Assembly (NCBI RefSeq): GCF_037975245.1
Contig: NC_092572.1
Coordinates: 21,564,489 to 21,628,488, forward strand
From: Apostichopus japonicus
Taxonomy: Eukaryota; Echinodermata; Holothuroidea; Aspidochirotida; Stichopodidae
Length of the DNA stretch: 64,000 nt
Direction: 5' to 3'
Shown here: positions 36,147 to 56,999 of the stretch, one piece after another
Layout: the number at the start of each line of letters is the position of its first letter
How positions within the stretch are numbered: position 1 is the stretch's first letter
Position numbers and translations under genes: made by a program
The notes under the pieces: model-generated
What the model was told of the DNA's origin: nothing
Databases searched by the model: none
The model's input: the letters and a program-made list of their open reading frames with translations, nothing else

Positions 36147-37401
36147 TATGTAGAACTGCATATTACCTTCAGATGAACAGGTGTTTTGCCCACAATTGTA
36201 TGAATGGAATGCGTCATGGCAATTACCTGCATACTTATTAAGTGGAAGTCATTGTACTATATGGTGTAACAATATAAGCTTTATTGTTAAAAACGCCACC
36301 AAGTGACCTAGTTTCATCTTTTATAACAAATATGTAATGAGTATACCTTATTTTCTCCTTATGAATTCGTTCAAACGTTTACCCGGCAATTAGAACCTAT
36401 CCGGAATATTAGCAACATGGGTTTTCATATATTGAGAAATATTGTAAGGATATTTACATTGCATCATTTATGTTATATATTGAAGGCTATTTTGAGACAG
36501 CATTGAAGATGAGCAACTTTTGCTTACAGCAACAGTTATGGAAGCAAATGAAAGTATAGATCTTTTGAGGAAGTTATGTATATAATTTTCTTTTCCTCAA
36601 TTATTCATGCAAAAGTAAATTTCATGAAGAAGTTTAAAAGAACAAGATGTTAAGTAATATGTAAATTTGAAGAAAGATTTGTTGATGTCATAGTCTAAGG
36701 GGTCTCTTTTATGGTATCGAATATCTAGTACTTTGGTACTTTACTAGATCATTTCGGAGTGCATACCTAGGGTCACCATGCTATCGAGTCACATTTTCTT
36801 GATTTTCTTGAAGTGGATGTATATGATTCACAAGGTTTCAAAACAGTTTTGAAACTACTGTATGCCTTCATTAAAGAGGAGCTTTTGTAAATGAGTTTGT
36901 AATATTTTAAGGTTTCTTTTTTAATATACGAATTTTTATGGAACGCTGAGGTGTTCTGTTCAGTTAAAAGATAACTAAGTCTAGTTTTCTCTGATCTCTC
37001 CCCAATCACGGCATGATTTCACTTTTGATATAAATGTATTATTGATGTATGAAATGCATAAATGTATTTTGTTAGAGATACTGCATATTTTGCTGTGTCA
37101 TGTAACTTTAAGATATCTTAATGATATCTTCCTTTTTTTTGGATTACATCATATGATGTCATCAATATTGAAGAGGTACACAAAATTCAAGGAAATAGTG
37201 TTCAATGTATATACCATATGATCATTTTAATCATTTGTAACCAAGATGTTAACCTTTGAGATATAAGAAGACCATTTATTGAAGTCAATGAATATTAGTG
37301 AATGTGCTTACAGTACTCTACCTTCTTGAGATCATGATAAGTTAAAGCAGTATGATGTTAAAATTTTGGAGTATCCAAAAATTTTAAAAGATTGAGGGGG
37401 A
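36147..37401 (+). other. Non-coding 3' part of the retrotransposon with polypurine tract
   Basis: This AT-rich stretch has no credible gene, in particular no envelope. It ends with AAAAGATTGAGGGGGA (about 37386-37401), the polypurine tract that primes plus-strand DNA next to the 3' LTR. Confidence 0.75.
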
Positions 37402-38166
37402 TGTTATGAAATAGTGATGCCATCTCTTTGATGTTACCGAAACACTCCATCGAGACACCTTACAGGCCTCTTATGTATTTATCTAGGTCATGGATTCAGT
37501 TTTCCCACGAGAAGTTTTTAACTATCTTATTGAATCTTGGTACAGGGCCTTTTCCCAAAATAGATTCCATTATGTCTGTGGAACATTCGAGAAGGTTCTC
37601 TCACGTGGTATGGAAGTTTCCATAGAAAAGGGGATGGACTTCCAAACTCCCAACCAATCAGGGCAGATCAGTGCCAGCGCACTTATTTTTATATCGTTAA
37701 GTTAGTACAGGATGGTCAGTTCATTGGCTGCCTACTGATTGTGCGCAGTGAGATTTTATGCAAGTAAGGTTTAAAAGTAAAAGGAGGCCGAAAGTTTTAT
37801 CACTCCGTCAGCAAAGTTTATCACTTGATCAGCAAATTTATCACTCCGACAGCGCTCCGTGATCAGTTCGTTGCTTCGTCACCATTTCATCACTCTTTCT
37901 AATTGTTTAATTGACGGAGTCAAGTCAAGTCAAATCATTGTAATTTAGTTTTATTTGTAAAGAGAATCGACAGAGAAGAAATTATACCGAATCACTAATC
38001 AAATCCGATCTTGTCAAATTGTTTTTCTGTGAACTCATTGTTTTCGCCCGTTCGAGACATCTCCTGAAGAAGCATAAATACGGCATCAAGATATCCCAGT
38101 ACCTTTCTATCGCGAGTCCCGATATAGTTTTACTATCGGAGGAAGCGGGCTCGTCACAATATTACA
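37402..38166 (+). repeat. 3' LTR
   Basis: Same sequence as 28848-29612 at a constant offset of 8554 bases, followed by the target duplicate TTAG. Confidence 0.95.
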
Positions 38167-39360
38167 TTAGCTCAGTTATCACTGTAGCACGTATGCAGTG
38201 ATTGGTGTATAGTTTGCTTAAGTTTGCTGCTTTTGAAATGTCTTTCATCATGTTCCCAAGCGTATTTTTTCCTACTGGAACATTATTGTACCAACATTTT
38301 TGTCCTTTGCCTTTTGTAAAAGACGAATTTAGTCGCTGAAACAAGTGCTCACACTTAGGATTGAGCTTGCTCAAATAAAGCTTCAACATTTTTACTGGAC
38401 AATTATCATCCCCTGATGCATATATTCTCTTCTCTGTTTGTTGTCCTTCCTTAAGTCCCCAGGGTGGTTTTTTGTGGCTTCATTAAAAGCTAGGGTACAA
38501 AATTCCCTATCCTCGTCATCTTTGCAAAACTTGAACGAGTCTTTTTTCAACAGTCGTAGACCTTCTCTACCTCTTCTGCAAAAGTAATACTCTAGGTAAA
38601 ACCATGTCAATCGTAGGAGACCTTGTGGTGTGTCCACGTCCAAAGCAGTTATCATTTTCTTCAGATCAGCCGCTGCTATCGGAGATTTATGTTGGCTTCT
38701 GTCAAGTCCCGCCTTCTTCATTTGTTTAAGCACCCCTTTGAAGACATTGTTAGCACCTTGGAACTCTCTGTCACTCATGATATTGATCTGACGACAGAAT
38801 GGCTCCCCTGTAAGGTGGCGATGAATCGCCGCTCTTAGTCCTACAAACGATTGCTTAGCGTACATTTTACCATCCTTCTTCCTAACCTCTGCATAAAATA
38901 CTCTGAGGAGGCAGCTTAGCTCTTCAGGTGGAAGTACCTCAAAGTTACTTTCCTTTCCCTTTGCAGTGCACCATTCTGAAAACAAAGAGAATACCATGTA
39001 AACTGAGTTGAACAGTTTTGCATTCATAACCAGTCTCGAATCGTATTCGAGACTGGTCCCTTTTCAACTTTGAATTTAGTTTTATCCATTAATTCATGTC
39101 TTTAAAATGCATGTAAATGTTCTTGCTGGAGAAGGCCTAAGATATTGAAGAAGACAAACAAATTATACTGACCCTTGAAAAGTTTTACTCCCCCACGTAG
39201 TGTTGTAAAGGGTTGCCTTCTCATTCTTCCCTTCAGCAATTTTATCAATTTCTTGACTGCTCAATTCCTTGAACCTGTTTGAAGGACTAGGAGTAGGACT
39301 ATCTTCAGCTAGTGACTCTAGCTCAAAATTAAGCTCAAAATTAATCCCTAAGTCATTCAT
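38167..39360 (-). pseudogene. Tyrosine-recombinase-like (DUF3504/Crypton) pseudogene, N-terminal and middle part
   Basis: An ATG at 39360 opens a first exon to about 39176. A second exon runs from about 38965 to the retrotransposon border. Landmarks of the DUF3504/KIAA1958-like family: NTTWGSKTF with EWCTAKG across the intron, then EELSCLLRVFYAEVRKKDGK, FCRRGREGLRLL (first catalytic Arg) and NHCIRAT (second Arg). A one-base frameshift lies in a G-run at about 38405, and the retrotransposon insertion follows. The rest is at 28431-28847. The intron border near 39172 does not give a clean phase to me. This is either a dead Crypton-type DNA transposon or a dead host gene derived from one. Confidence 0.78.
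39029..39057. repeat. Palindrome with 13-bp arms, copy 1
   Basis: Arms ACCAGTCTCGAAT and ATTCGAGACTGGT are separated by CGT. It lies inside the intron of the recombinase-like pseudogene. A close relative is at 39564. Confidence 0.75.
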
Positions 39361-40300
39361 GTTACTCGAAGTATTTAGCTGGATGATTTAAGAAGTACGT
39401 ACAGTGTGTGTATTGAGACTCGGTGTGTGAAAACATATACAGTACTACTGCTGTAACTAATTGCAAGTAGGCTATACAATTATGACTTCATGATTGCCAC
39501 GGCAAAAAACCAGTGTTTGTCTAATATTTCGATCCTGAAGCAATTCTCCTCACTATACACTCGACTAGTCTCGAACCGCATTCGAGACTGGTCCAGTATA
39601 CAGAAAGCTGGTGTAGGCATTTATGAATATCTGTTACAAAGAGCATAGTGTAAGGTTTCTGAGCTAGTGCTGGTAACGACTTGTACCTCGTTATCTTGAA
39701 CGTGTTACCTTAACAAGAGGTTCACCTCTATTTTGAAGTATATTTTAAAGTCTACTAAACACTTATTTAGAAATGTGGTAAAAGTCGGAAAAAACCATTA
39801 CCTGAAGAACTCAAGGTGTGAACGTAATTTTCATCCGTTGTACCTGTATGTAACATTCCTTTTACTTCTCTAAAGAGAGATCATCGTAGAATTCTCACTC
39901 TTTGGAATTTAAAGTGTAGTGAATTATCACCCGAGGAGAAAGGTTCTAACTGTAGAAGTGCCCGAAAACACCAATATTATTCAAATTAAGTAATGCTTGA
40001 AAGTAAAATGAAAATGCCTTCCAAAAACAGATTAGTTGTAGGAACATGGACATTATCCATAGTAGTCCATCTTCCATGGATTTCTTTCTGTAGTCGCATT
40101 TCTCGGTAAAGAGTTCGAATGTGTCTTACATGTCTTTCATCACGCAGGTGATAAGGCGTCAGTTTGTAAAAAAAAATACCAGACTGTCGATAAGAGTATA
40201 TCAGGATTCAAGGTAGAAATTAAATTTCAGTTGACAGTAAAGAAACATTAAATATGCTGGAAAGAACATCACCAATGAGTCTCTGCAATTCTTCATTTCA
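39361..40300. other. Unassigned sequence next to the recombinase pseudogene
   Basis: Besides the palindrome at 39564-39592 I see only AT-rich sequence with short frames. Confidence 0.4.
39564..39592. repeat. Palindrome with 13-bp arms, copy 2
   Basis: Arms ACTAGTCTCGAAC and ATTCGAGACTGGT are separated by CGC. The right arm is identical to that of copy 1, 535 bases away. The pair brackets the first exon of the recombinase-like pseudogene. Confidence 0.72.
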
Positions 40301-40306
40301 TGTTAC

Positions 40307-40497
40307 CTTGAACTTGAAGCAAAAATTTCCGTAGATTAGCATTCCCTGTACTATAGTAAGTGATGTATGAATATGTTCCACCATTTTCTAGTGTTACACT
40401 TGAGATCGTTAACACGTGTAAAGTACTTGTCAGTTTGGTATGATACTGTCCTTTGGTCATTTCAGTTGGTTTTGCTGTTCTCCATCTTTCTCAGGTA
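40307..40497 (-). pseudogene. Decayed Ig1 exon of the receptor family
   Basis: On the minus strand this matches the membrane-distal Ig exon of the receptor at 43843-52517. The donor side keeps TTGAACTTG next to TTACC, and the middle keeps similarity over GTACTATAGTAAGTGATGTA and TATGTTCCACCATT. The frame is broken and the match is cut off by a (TA)n tract. No neighbouring exon was found. Confidence 0.6.
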
Positions 40498-40530
40498 TAT
40501 GTTTATATATATATGTTTATATATATATAT

Positions 40531-40570
<40 letters not shown>
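40498..40570. repeat. (TA)n microsatellite
   Basis: TA dinucleotides with interspersed GT, abutting the decayed Ig exon. Confidence 0.92.
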
Positions 40571-40574
<4 letters not shown>

Positions 40575-40589
40575 GAAGGAAATATAAAT

Positions 40590-43200
40590 TTACCTAAAGT
40601 TTCGTGAAGTAAAAACTTACAGACAAGATATCGAACATTGCGACATCCTTTAATGTATAACCTTGTCTATACATAGACCTGCTACTGCCTCTTGAGTCTC
40701 TAGTCAACTTTTTTTTGAGATTTATTGCTTTTGTGATGGACTGGCGTCATTACTCTTTCTAAACTTACAATATAGTGCTTTTTTAACTGCATTTACAATC
40801 ACGGAGAAAACTTAACAACTCTTAATAACACCCAACTTCATAGATAATATAAGAATTTCACTTACATATTAACTCTGTCTCTCTTTGGGACGTTCATAAA
40901 AGACATGTCTCGAAAGTAAAACATATGCTGTAACCTCGGTGTGCGAGAAAATGGCTTTCGAAATTTTAAAAACACACAATCCTTGCTTCCGGGATCATAA
41001 ATGGACTTTACACAGAGAATTAACATATTCATTTTAACGTTATATATATGTGTATGTGTATTGTAATGTGCATTAATACATGTAACAATTTTTCGACCAT
41101 AATCTATGTGTTGCATGTTTCGCTAATTTTTTTCTAAATAATAAACAACACGTTAAAGAGTGTTCGTTTATTAAAATTACATGCAACGACGGTATCATCA
41201 AAACAGTAACGGGGACTGCCTTAGAAGTTGTAATTATATCGACTGTCAGTAGATATCCTTAACTGTGGAGGTCATCCCTGAATGACATTTGCTTAAAGCA
41301 CGATGATCCATATGCCATTGGATAAGAGTGTAAAGGAGCCGAGGCGGTTCCTTGAACCAAATCTATGAAATATCCTACACCGTTTACTTTCGATGACCAG
41401 TGCGTGCACGTTTTAAATAAATTTATTGTTGCACTAACTGCACTCATGTTCTGTTAAACGAAGTGTTGTACTGTCATAGGTCAGGTCACGTTTAAGAAAT
41501 CATCAGCTGTTTTGCTAAGCGATCATCGTCAACTGCCTTGTTAATCCATTTAAAGAGTTTCAGAAACAAGGAACATGGATGTGACCAAAAATGACCGTCT
41601 TTATACTTTCCTTCATAAAGATAAAAATGAAACAAACAACATCTTGGGATGATAACCGTGACTTTTGTGATTATTATTCCTGTATGACAGATGGATGAAA
41701 AGTACCAGCCCCCCCCCTCTACCCTCCTCCGAGTATTTTGTCCGGTATGATCTAAACTATCTTTGTTTTTCGGTAGGGTTCTACAGTAAAGAATGTCAGC
41801 TGTATGGTAGAAATGTTTTATTCCTATACTCTGCACAGAGCATCACATCCATGCCGTTTAAGTTGGTAAAAACAGAGAAACATGAATCGCAGTTGTATAC
41901 ACTGTTCACAATGATGGATTAAAAAATGTGATATTTTGTGATATAACATATGGTCATTGCTGTACAATTCATCAGAAAGTAGATTATTTAAATGAAGTTA
42001 ATATTACAGTAACACTTAATGGGCGGCTCAACCCCCCTCCCCCTCCAAAGAACCAACTTTATACAATTTATACCAGAAACCGTTGAGTATACACAAGCGT
42101 AGAATACTTACACAAAGGGAGATGCTAGTAATCGTTCACTGTGTGAGAATATACGAGGAGCTGATAGCCATCTTAACACTAGGCTATAGCCATCTTAGCA
42201 CTGGGCTATTTACATATTAGCACTAAGCTGTAGCTTCTATACTGACTGAATTGTTACACAATGAAATATAATGCCATACATAATCGATAGAGATAGGCTT
42301 TGGTACAGAGGATATGTACAGTAAAACAGAAGAATGTGCATAAATCCAACTACATATGCAAACCTTATCGTGTTTGCATTTGCGCCCTCTATTATTCATA
42401 GCCTCCGCTTTTAATTGTTCGGGACTAAGGTTATATGCACATCTTTTGATTGTATTCCTATTAATTGTAAATATATATTCTTACAACGCATATATTTATT
42501 GTAATATGCATTTCGTGTAATTACATCATTTAATCAATGAATCCATGGAACCCGCATAACAACAATTACTCAAACGAGTGTGTGTGTTAGTATGTAACAT
42601 GTCACATCACAAAGAAATACTGCCTTATACAAAGGAAATTACCTGTTGACATAAACCTATGTGAGAGACCGCAGTATGTTTATTTTTAAATACAAAGTAT
42701 GTGATGATCAAGTTAGTCGATAAATCTATCTTTTTATTATTATTAATTTATTATTATTATTTTAATTCCCGTTCAAAGATGATTAAACCAAGTAATCTAC
42801 CTTCATTTTCTGCTATAATTATTCTTTATGTCAGTAGCAGTGCCATTACCCCAAAAGGAGGGAGTTAGTTTCTTTCTAACTTCGGATAGTGAAATTGCAC
42901 TACTTTACAGGGTTTGCTTCTAATGCTAATATTTAATAATATTCATTAATACTTATTACAAGAATGAACGAATCAGAACTCCGTATAGGTCTAGCTTTAC
43001 AATTTCAACGTATTCAACAAGTAGAAGGTGGTGAAAGTACCAAAAAAAAAAAAAGAGAGAAAGTACAAACTGTTTTGATGATATACTTTTTAAGAATCAA
43101 GGAAAACGGCGGCACTGGAATCTTTATTGCGTTATGTTTGCTTTAGCTTGTTTAGTACCAAGCTTTGTTATTTACGTTTCTTCAACATTAAGTGGTGTTC
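40590..43200. other. Unassigned intergenic sequence
   Basis: There are several short frames on both strands (for example 41259-41447 minus and 41695-41922 plus), but none with a domain or splice context I can support. There are C-rich patches near 41710 and 42031 and a TTA-rich patch near 42735. Confidence 0.4.
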
Positions 43201-43220
43201 ATGTCTCCATTATCTTTCAT

Positions 43221-43430
43221 CTCTCTTTCTCTTTCTCTTTCTCTTCTTCCTCTTCCTCTTCCTCTTCCTCTTCCTCTTCCTCTTCCTCTTCCTCTTCCTC
43301 TTCCTCTTCCTCTTCCTCTTCCTCTTCCTCCTCCTCCTCCTCCTCCTCCTCCTCCTCCTCCTCCTCCTCCTCCTCCTCCTCCTCCTCCTCCTCCTCCTCC
43401 TCCTCCTCCTCCTCCTCCTCCTCCTCCTCC

Positions 43431-43462
<32 letters not shown>

Positions 43463-43480
43463 CTCCTTCTCAATCTCTTT
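43221..43480. repeat. Pyrimidine microsatellite: TCTTTC, then TCTTCC, then TCC repeats
   Basis: About 260 bases of pure pyrimidine on the plus strand, changing from TTTC-type to TTCC-type hexamers and then to a long (TCC)n. Long frames of Leu, Ser, Pro or Arg across it are artefacts. Such a tract can form triplex DNA. Confidence 0.97.
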
Positions 43481-43842
43481 CTCTCTCTTTATCTTGGTAA
43501 GAGGATGAAAAACAAAGGAAATTTACTCTCAGTGTAACGTTTTGTGAGAAGTTTTTGCTTTTCGTTGACTCACAACTACAATTACTATCTAGTGCTCAGG
43601 AAATATATTTAGGAAAATATCGTTATGACGATTGCCTGATAATTACGTAACTGCAAAATTTGTGGTTTCTTTTTATGAAAACAGGAAGTCCATTCCCACT
43701 GCCATGTTTGTAGTTTAGAGCACAAATTAACGAGACGATAAATAATGTGCTGAGGAATTCATCTATGATTAAAATCCCCGGGATAGGGTTTGTTAACATC
43801 TTTTTATTTTAGTTTCTCGTTACTCACGAAATAATGGCGTAT

Positions 43843-52517
<8,675 letters not shown>

Positions 52518-53472
52518 CACGTTTGCGTGATTAATCTGCTTTCCTATCAGGTTTTGTGTGTGTGTTGAACTCGAAAATATGTTTAGTGAAAGCTAGATGT
52601 CTTACCGACAACAGTCTTGACGTTATGTTATTATTTTGGTAATTAATAATTCGAAGGAAGCCGACTGGCAAAAGAAACGAAAGTGTAAATTATCTTATTG
52701 TTACCTTAATAATTAATTCATGATAAGTATCAACTTGCAACCCTCCAATGAGATATAACAAAGGATGATAATGTTCAAATGTGAAGAAATGAAACGTGAT
52801 TTCAGTCGTCGTTACTCTTTTCTTTCTTTTGACCATAACTGTTTAAATATTTACGTCTAAGTTTAACCCGGCGTATTTTGGGCAGTGTCATGCGCAAGAT
52901 ATCAAAGATGATTGACCTATCCTACTGAATAAGGTAAGACTTTAACCTTTTTAAAATGATCAGACTCGATGTTGAAGGTATGAAGGATGTTTTTTTTAAA
53001 TTTTTATAAGAAAGGAAGTGTGGTCCTGGATACTTTGAAGCCGACTCTGATGTAAGGGGGTCCTTGCCCACAAAAACATTAACAGTTTTTACTACAGATA
53101 TCGGATTTTGAGGTATATTTAGATTATATATTAGTAGGACATGTCTTTTTGATGTGAGGGAACAAATATCCCTCTCCTCATTTTGTAGAGCAAATTGAAG
53201 TCGCAATTGTGTGTAACACGTTGAAATGTTGACATATAAGTAGCCATCGTAACATCATCTTCAAAAGTGAGATGCTCTGTGGAAGGGCGCTACCGAGAGA
53301 GTGTGAATAATCCCCCCCACCCGTGTTTTATCCGGCGATATTATGGTTGTATAACGTTAACAGTTACATACTTTCAACATAGTAATTTCAAAATGGTTCA
53401 TCCTCAAAATTAAGAGCCTAATTTACTTCAAGAAACAAAGCAGAATGAAAAAGCTGAAGGGTGTCTTAAGTC

Positions 53473-54974
53473 TTACAGAAAACTCGTAAAATGGGTGATG
53501 TTCCGCATAGATTCGAACTACTTTCAATACTACAACCGATTTCTTTCTCATTGTAAGAGCGATGACTCTTCAGCAGTATTCGTCCACAATAAGTGTAATT
53601 GGATATTTCTTCCACAGTAAGATCACGACTGTCATGAAGTATTATTCCTGTCTCAGATCGAAGTCATTAGGGGTTTTCAGATTGATTCCACGCAGCACAC
53701 TACAGTCATAGAATCATTTTTCTATAACGCCTGTGATCACATTGGAAACGACAGAAAGTTATTTTTAGGCAAACTTGTTGTTTTAAAAATTTATATTTGC
53801 ATATAAAATTACCGGAATAATAGACAAAACTAAGTAAAGTAAAGCTATCAATAATTCCACCAACGTAAGTCGCTAATTAGAGTATTCCCATATCAGCTGA
53901 GAGGTAAATGAGCCATAAGGGGGGGGGGGGGGGGCTGGGAGGGGAAGATCTCAAACTAGATCTAATGGTAAAGCACATGAAAAGATGCAGCATTTTTAGG
54001 TATTGTTCGTTCTCTCGGAGCGCTATGTCTTAGCCGTGTTCCTATCTTCTCTCACAAATTACTTTGGCTTTATCCTGTTAATACGTACCTCACACATAAT
54101 GTTGAAAGAAATGTACCTTACGCTTTTGCTTCAGCTATTATATAGGTATTTATACATTTATGAAGTATGAAAGTAAAATCGACTGTAAAATAGTTTTAAG
54201 CAATAATAATATATTCTTGGAATAACTAAGCATGCACCTATGGCTGATACAGTGGTTTTCAATTGATTACTTATTAAGCAATTCTTGAAGTTAAAAAAAA
54301 ACTATTCTAATAATCCAGTCTTTGACAAAACATGAAATCAAAGATTAATAGAACACTTGCAAAAGAAAGTGTGACATTATTTTAATTACAAAAGGTGATC
54401 CTGGTAGTATTGTGCTGAGCAGTCTCTCTCACTTCCAGTTGAATTAGCAAGGTACACGTGATATTTCGGTCATATTTAGGACTTAATATATGGGAACTTA
54501 AAATAAAGGCCTACATGTAATGATACAAAGATGAAGTGCTTGATATCACGTAAAATAATATTGCAGCTGGACGGTCTAAGTTATTTGCTGAATGACTTTG
54601 GTTCTTTTGTTAAAGTAGCTCAATAGAAGTATTGAAAAATTAATTGACAAAAAACAAAACAAAAACAAAAACAAACAATTCAACTTAATTAACTTGAACT
54701 TGTAGCTCTTCGTTCTTTCCAGTACTATAGTACGTTTCGTGTGTGTAACGTCCACCATTTTTAGTGCTACATGTGATATTCTCAACGTCACCTGTGAATT
54801 TCTTAGCAGTTCTGCATAACATTGTCCGATTATTTTAGTTGGATTTGCTTGATCGACGATCACCACTTGCTCCTGATCTTTAATCAATAATGCATACGCA
54901 AATGGACGTGTGTCATCCAGATACCATGATATTGCAACATCACTGCCAATGGTCGATATATACGTGGATAACCC
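53473..54974 (-). pseudogene. Receptor-family pseudogene, remnants of Ig1 and Ig2 exons
   Basis: The Ig1 remnant runs from 54974 (acceptor TTTACAG intact) to about 54687. It encodes a related V-like domain (AISWYLDDTRPFAYALLIKD ... AELLRNSQVTLRISHV), but the frame slips afterwards and the donor GT after CAAGTTCAAG has become TT. A more decayed Ig2 remnant lies at about 53473-53750, recognisable from TATTCGTCCACAAT, CATGAAGTATTATTCCTGT and CACGCAGCACACTAC against the active gene's exon at 49537-49818. No signal peptide or further exons found. Confidence 0.68.
53922..53936. repeat. Poly-G run
   Basis: About 15 G followed by CTGGGAGGGG. It may form a quadruplex. Confidence 0.85.
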
Positions 54975-54999
54975 TGTAAACATCATCAACGGTTTAAGA

Positions 55000-56800
55000 A
55001 TATTACTTCAGTTATTATTATAAACATAATATAAGTCATTGTTTATTCAAAATATGCTAACACCCAGTTATTATTTTTAGTAAATGTTAGCAATGTTAAA
55101 AATTGCTCATGACAAATATTTATTTCTGTCAGTGTATTATTACATGGTATATTTGTATCATGATTTGTATGCATGATGCCTAAAACCTAACATTGTGAGG
55201 TTTGGTGAGAATACCCGAAACTGGATACATAGTGGACCGCAACTGCAACACGTTGATTGCTAACAGTTTGGCTGTGAACTTTTTTACACTCAGACTTTTC
55301 TAGCTATTATAGCTAGATCATTGCATTTGAACAACACAAATCCTTTTGTCGAATTATCTTACCCAGTTGCAATGTGCGCTAAAACTAAGTTAGGATTATA
55401 CGCTCAGTCCGTTTACTCAGAGACCAACTAATGGATCCCACTGTAGTTCCAGCTGCAAATACTACTGTCAGGCTCGAATTGATAGAATAACAACATTAAT
55501 AATGGTAAACCATACCCATAAGTGTTTCTTTAAAAGGATTCGGAACAGAAACATATATATCCTATTTTCAAGCTATTGAAAGATGAACGCATGGGAGGTA
55601 CACATATCTACTGAATGTTACATATATCTTGTTCAGTTACAATTTCTTTAATATAAAGGAAAACTTCATGGCGTATCTCTTGTAGGCTGATATTAAAAAT
55701 ATTATTTTTGTTCCAATACATTTTCTTACTTGTTCTTACATTTTATTTATATGTTAGACAAAGTCAAGCAATTTCCTATCGAAAATTGAGATTGTCCCTA
55801 TAAAAGAAATGGAAAGTAAACATTAAGATATCGGTCAATAGACTATTCGTTCGTATGTAACACAAGACCAGGAGCTCGAACAGTCTGATTTCCGTCGGTT
55901 ATATCTTCACAAGAATCTCATAATCATGTCTGCTTAGTGTTCATGTATACGAACGTTTGAGGATTGTAGTTAATGAACAGTTATAACGCATGCATTAACC
56001 ACAGAGTGATTGTGCTTTATTTATTTAAGTAATAACTTGATGAAGCTCATTGTTTATTTAGAGAGTTTGACAATGAAAACGAAAGTAATAGCATGGTGGC
56101 TGATGACGGTTAGTTATTTATTTCTTTACTACAATAGTAATTAATACTAAACAAGTGGTGACAATTGACCTAGAAAGAATATCTCCTTCAATCAAGCCCT
56201 CGATTACTTGATCAATACGTTACTTATTGTTAAAAATGACGTTAAAACACACTCTCAATAATACATATGTTTTGTTTTCTGGTAGTTGTGACTGAGTTGT
56301 TGTACAACAGTTTGCTTCAAAGTCATTATTTCCTTTTAATTTCCTATATATATATATTAAATAATCGTCATCCCACATAGCAAGCGTAATTCGTCCAATA
56401 TACCAATGTTAGGTTTATTGATTACCGACACCATTACATGCAATACACTAATACATTGCAACCAATGACATATATCGTGAGATATGCTAGTTACATGTTA
56501 AAATTCCAATATGTTTTGCTCAAAAGCATCATTACATTGTTAATAACTTTTGGAACTGAAATCACTTTGCTTATTTAAAGAACAAATCCTTCTCTCGCTT
56601 TCTTTAGTATTGCGTGACTAAGAACACACTAACGTAAAAAATTGTTCGTAAACATCGTTCCCGGGCCCGGTCCCGGTCCCGGTAAGGCTTATATCGATGA
56701 TAACGTGACAGGAACGATACGAATCACACAAATTAGTAGTCCAACAGAGATATTTTAACTGATTTCTTGCAATTTATTCTCCTGCAGGGTTCATTATAAT
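55000..56800. other. Spacer of the inverted duplication, left part
   Basis: AT-rich with no gene that I can support. Near 56661-56683 is a GC patch of repeated CCCGGTC units (GGGCCCGGTCCCGG). Confidence 0.4.
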
Positions 56801-56813
56801 TAATATGATGAAT

Positions 56814-56966
<153 letters not shown>

Positions 56967-56999
56967 GACTCTTAGCATGTTCGTCAATATCGCACATAT

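Larger units (their letters stand above)
28848..38166 (+). mobile_element. Ty3/gypsy-type LTR retrotransposon, nearly complete
   Basis: Two 765-bp LTRs (28848-29612 and 37402-38166) begin TGTTATG and end TTACA. TTAG lies directly before the left LTR (28844-28847) and directly after the right one (38167-38170), a 4-bp target duplication. Inside are a gag frame, a long pol frame with protease, reverse transcriptase, RNase H and integrase in the Ty3/gypsy order, a purine-rich tract before the right LTR and about 1.25 kb of non-coding sequence. No envelope gene is seen. Identical-looking LTRs and open frames point to a recent insertion. Confidence 0.93.

Noticed and set aside
36147-37401. An envelope gene in the retrotransposon
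   Set aside because: No open frame of useful length on the plus strand. The minus-strand frame at 36773-37009 has no features.
41259-41447. Short minus-strand frame with an acceptor-like start
   Set aside because: Preceded by TTTAACAG and ending at a stop, but no domain, no matching exons and no paralogue in the window.
43127-43537. Frames of 87-136 aa rich in Leu, Ser, Pro or Arg on both strands
   Set aside because: They are translations of the pyrimidine microsatellite. All frames are open because the repeat has no stops.
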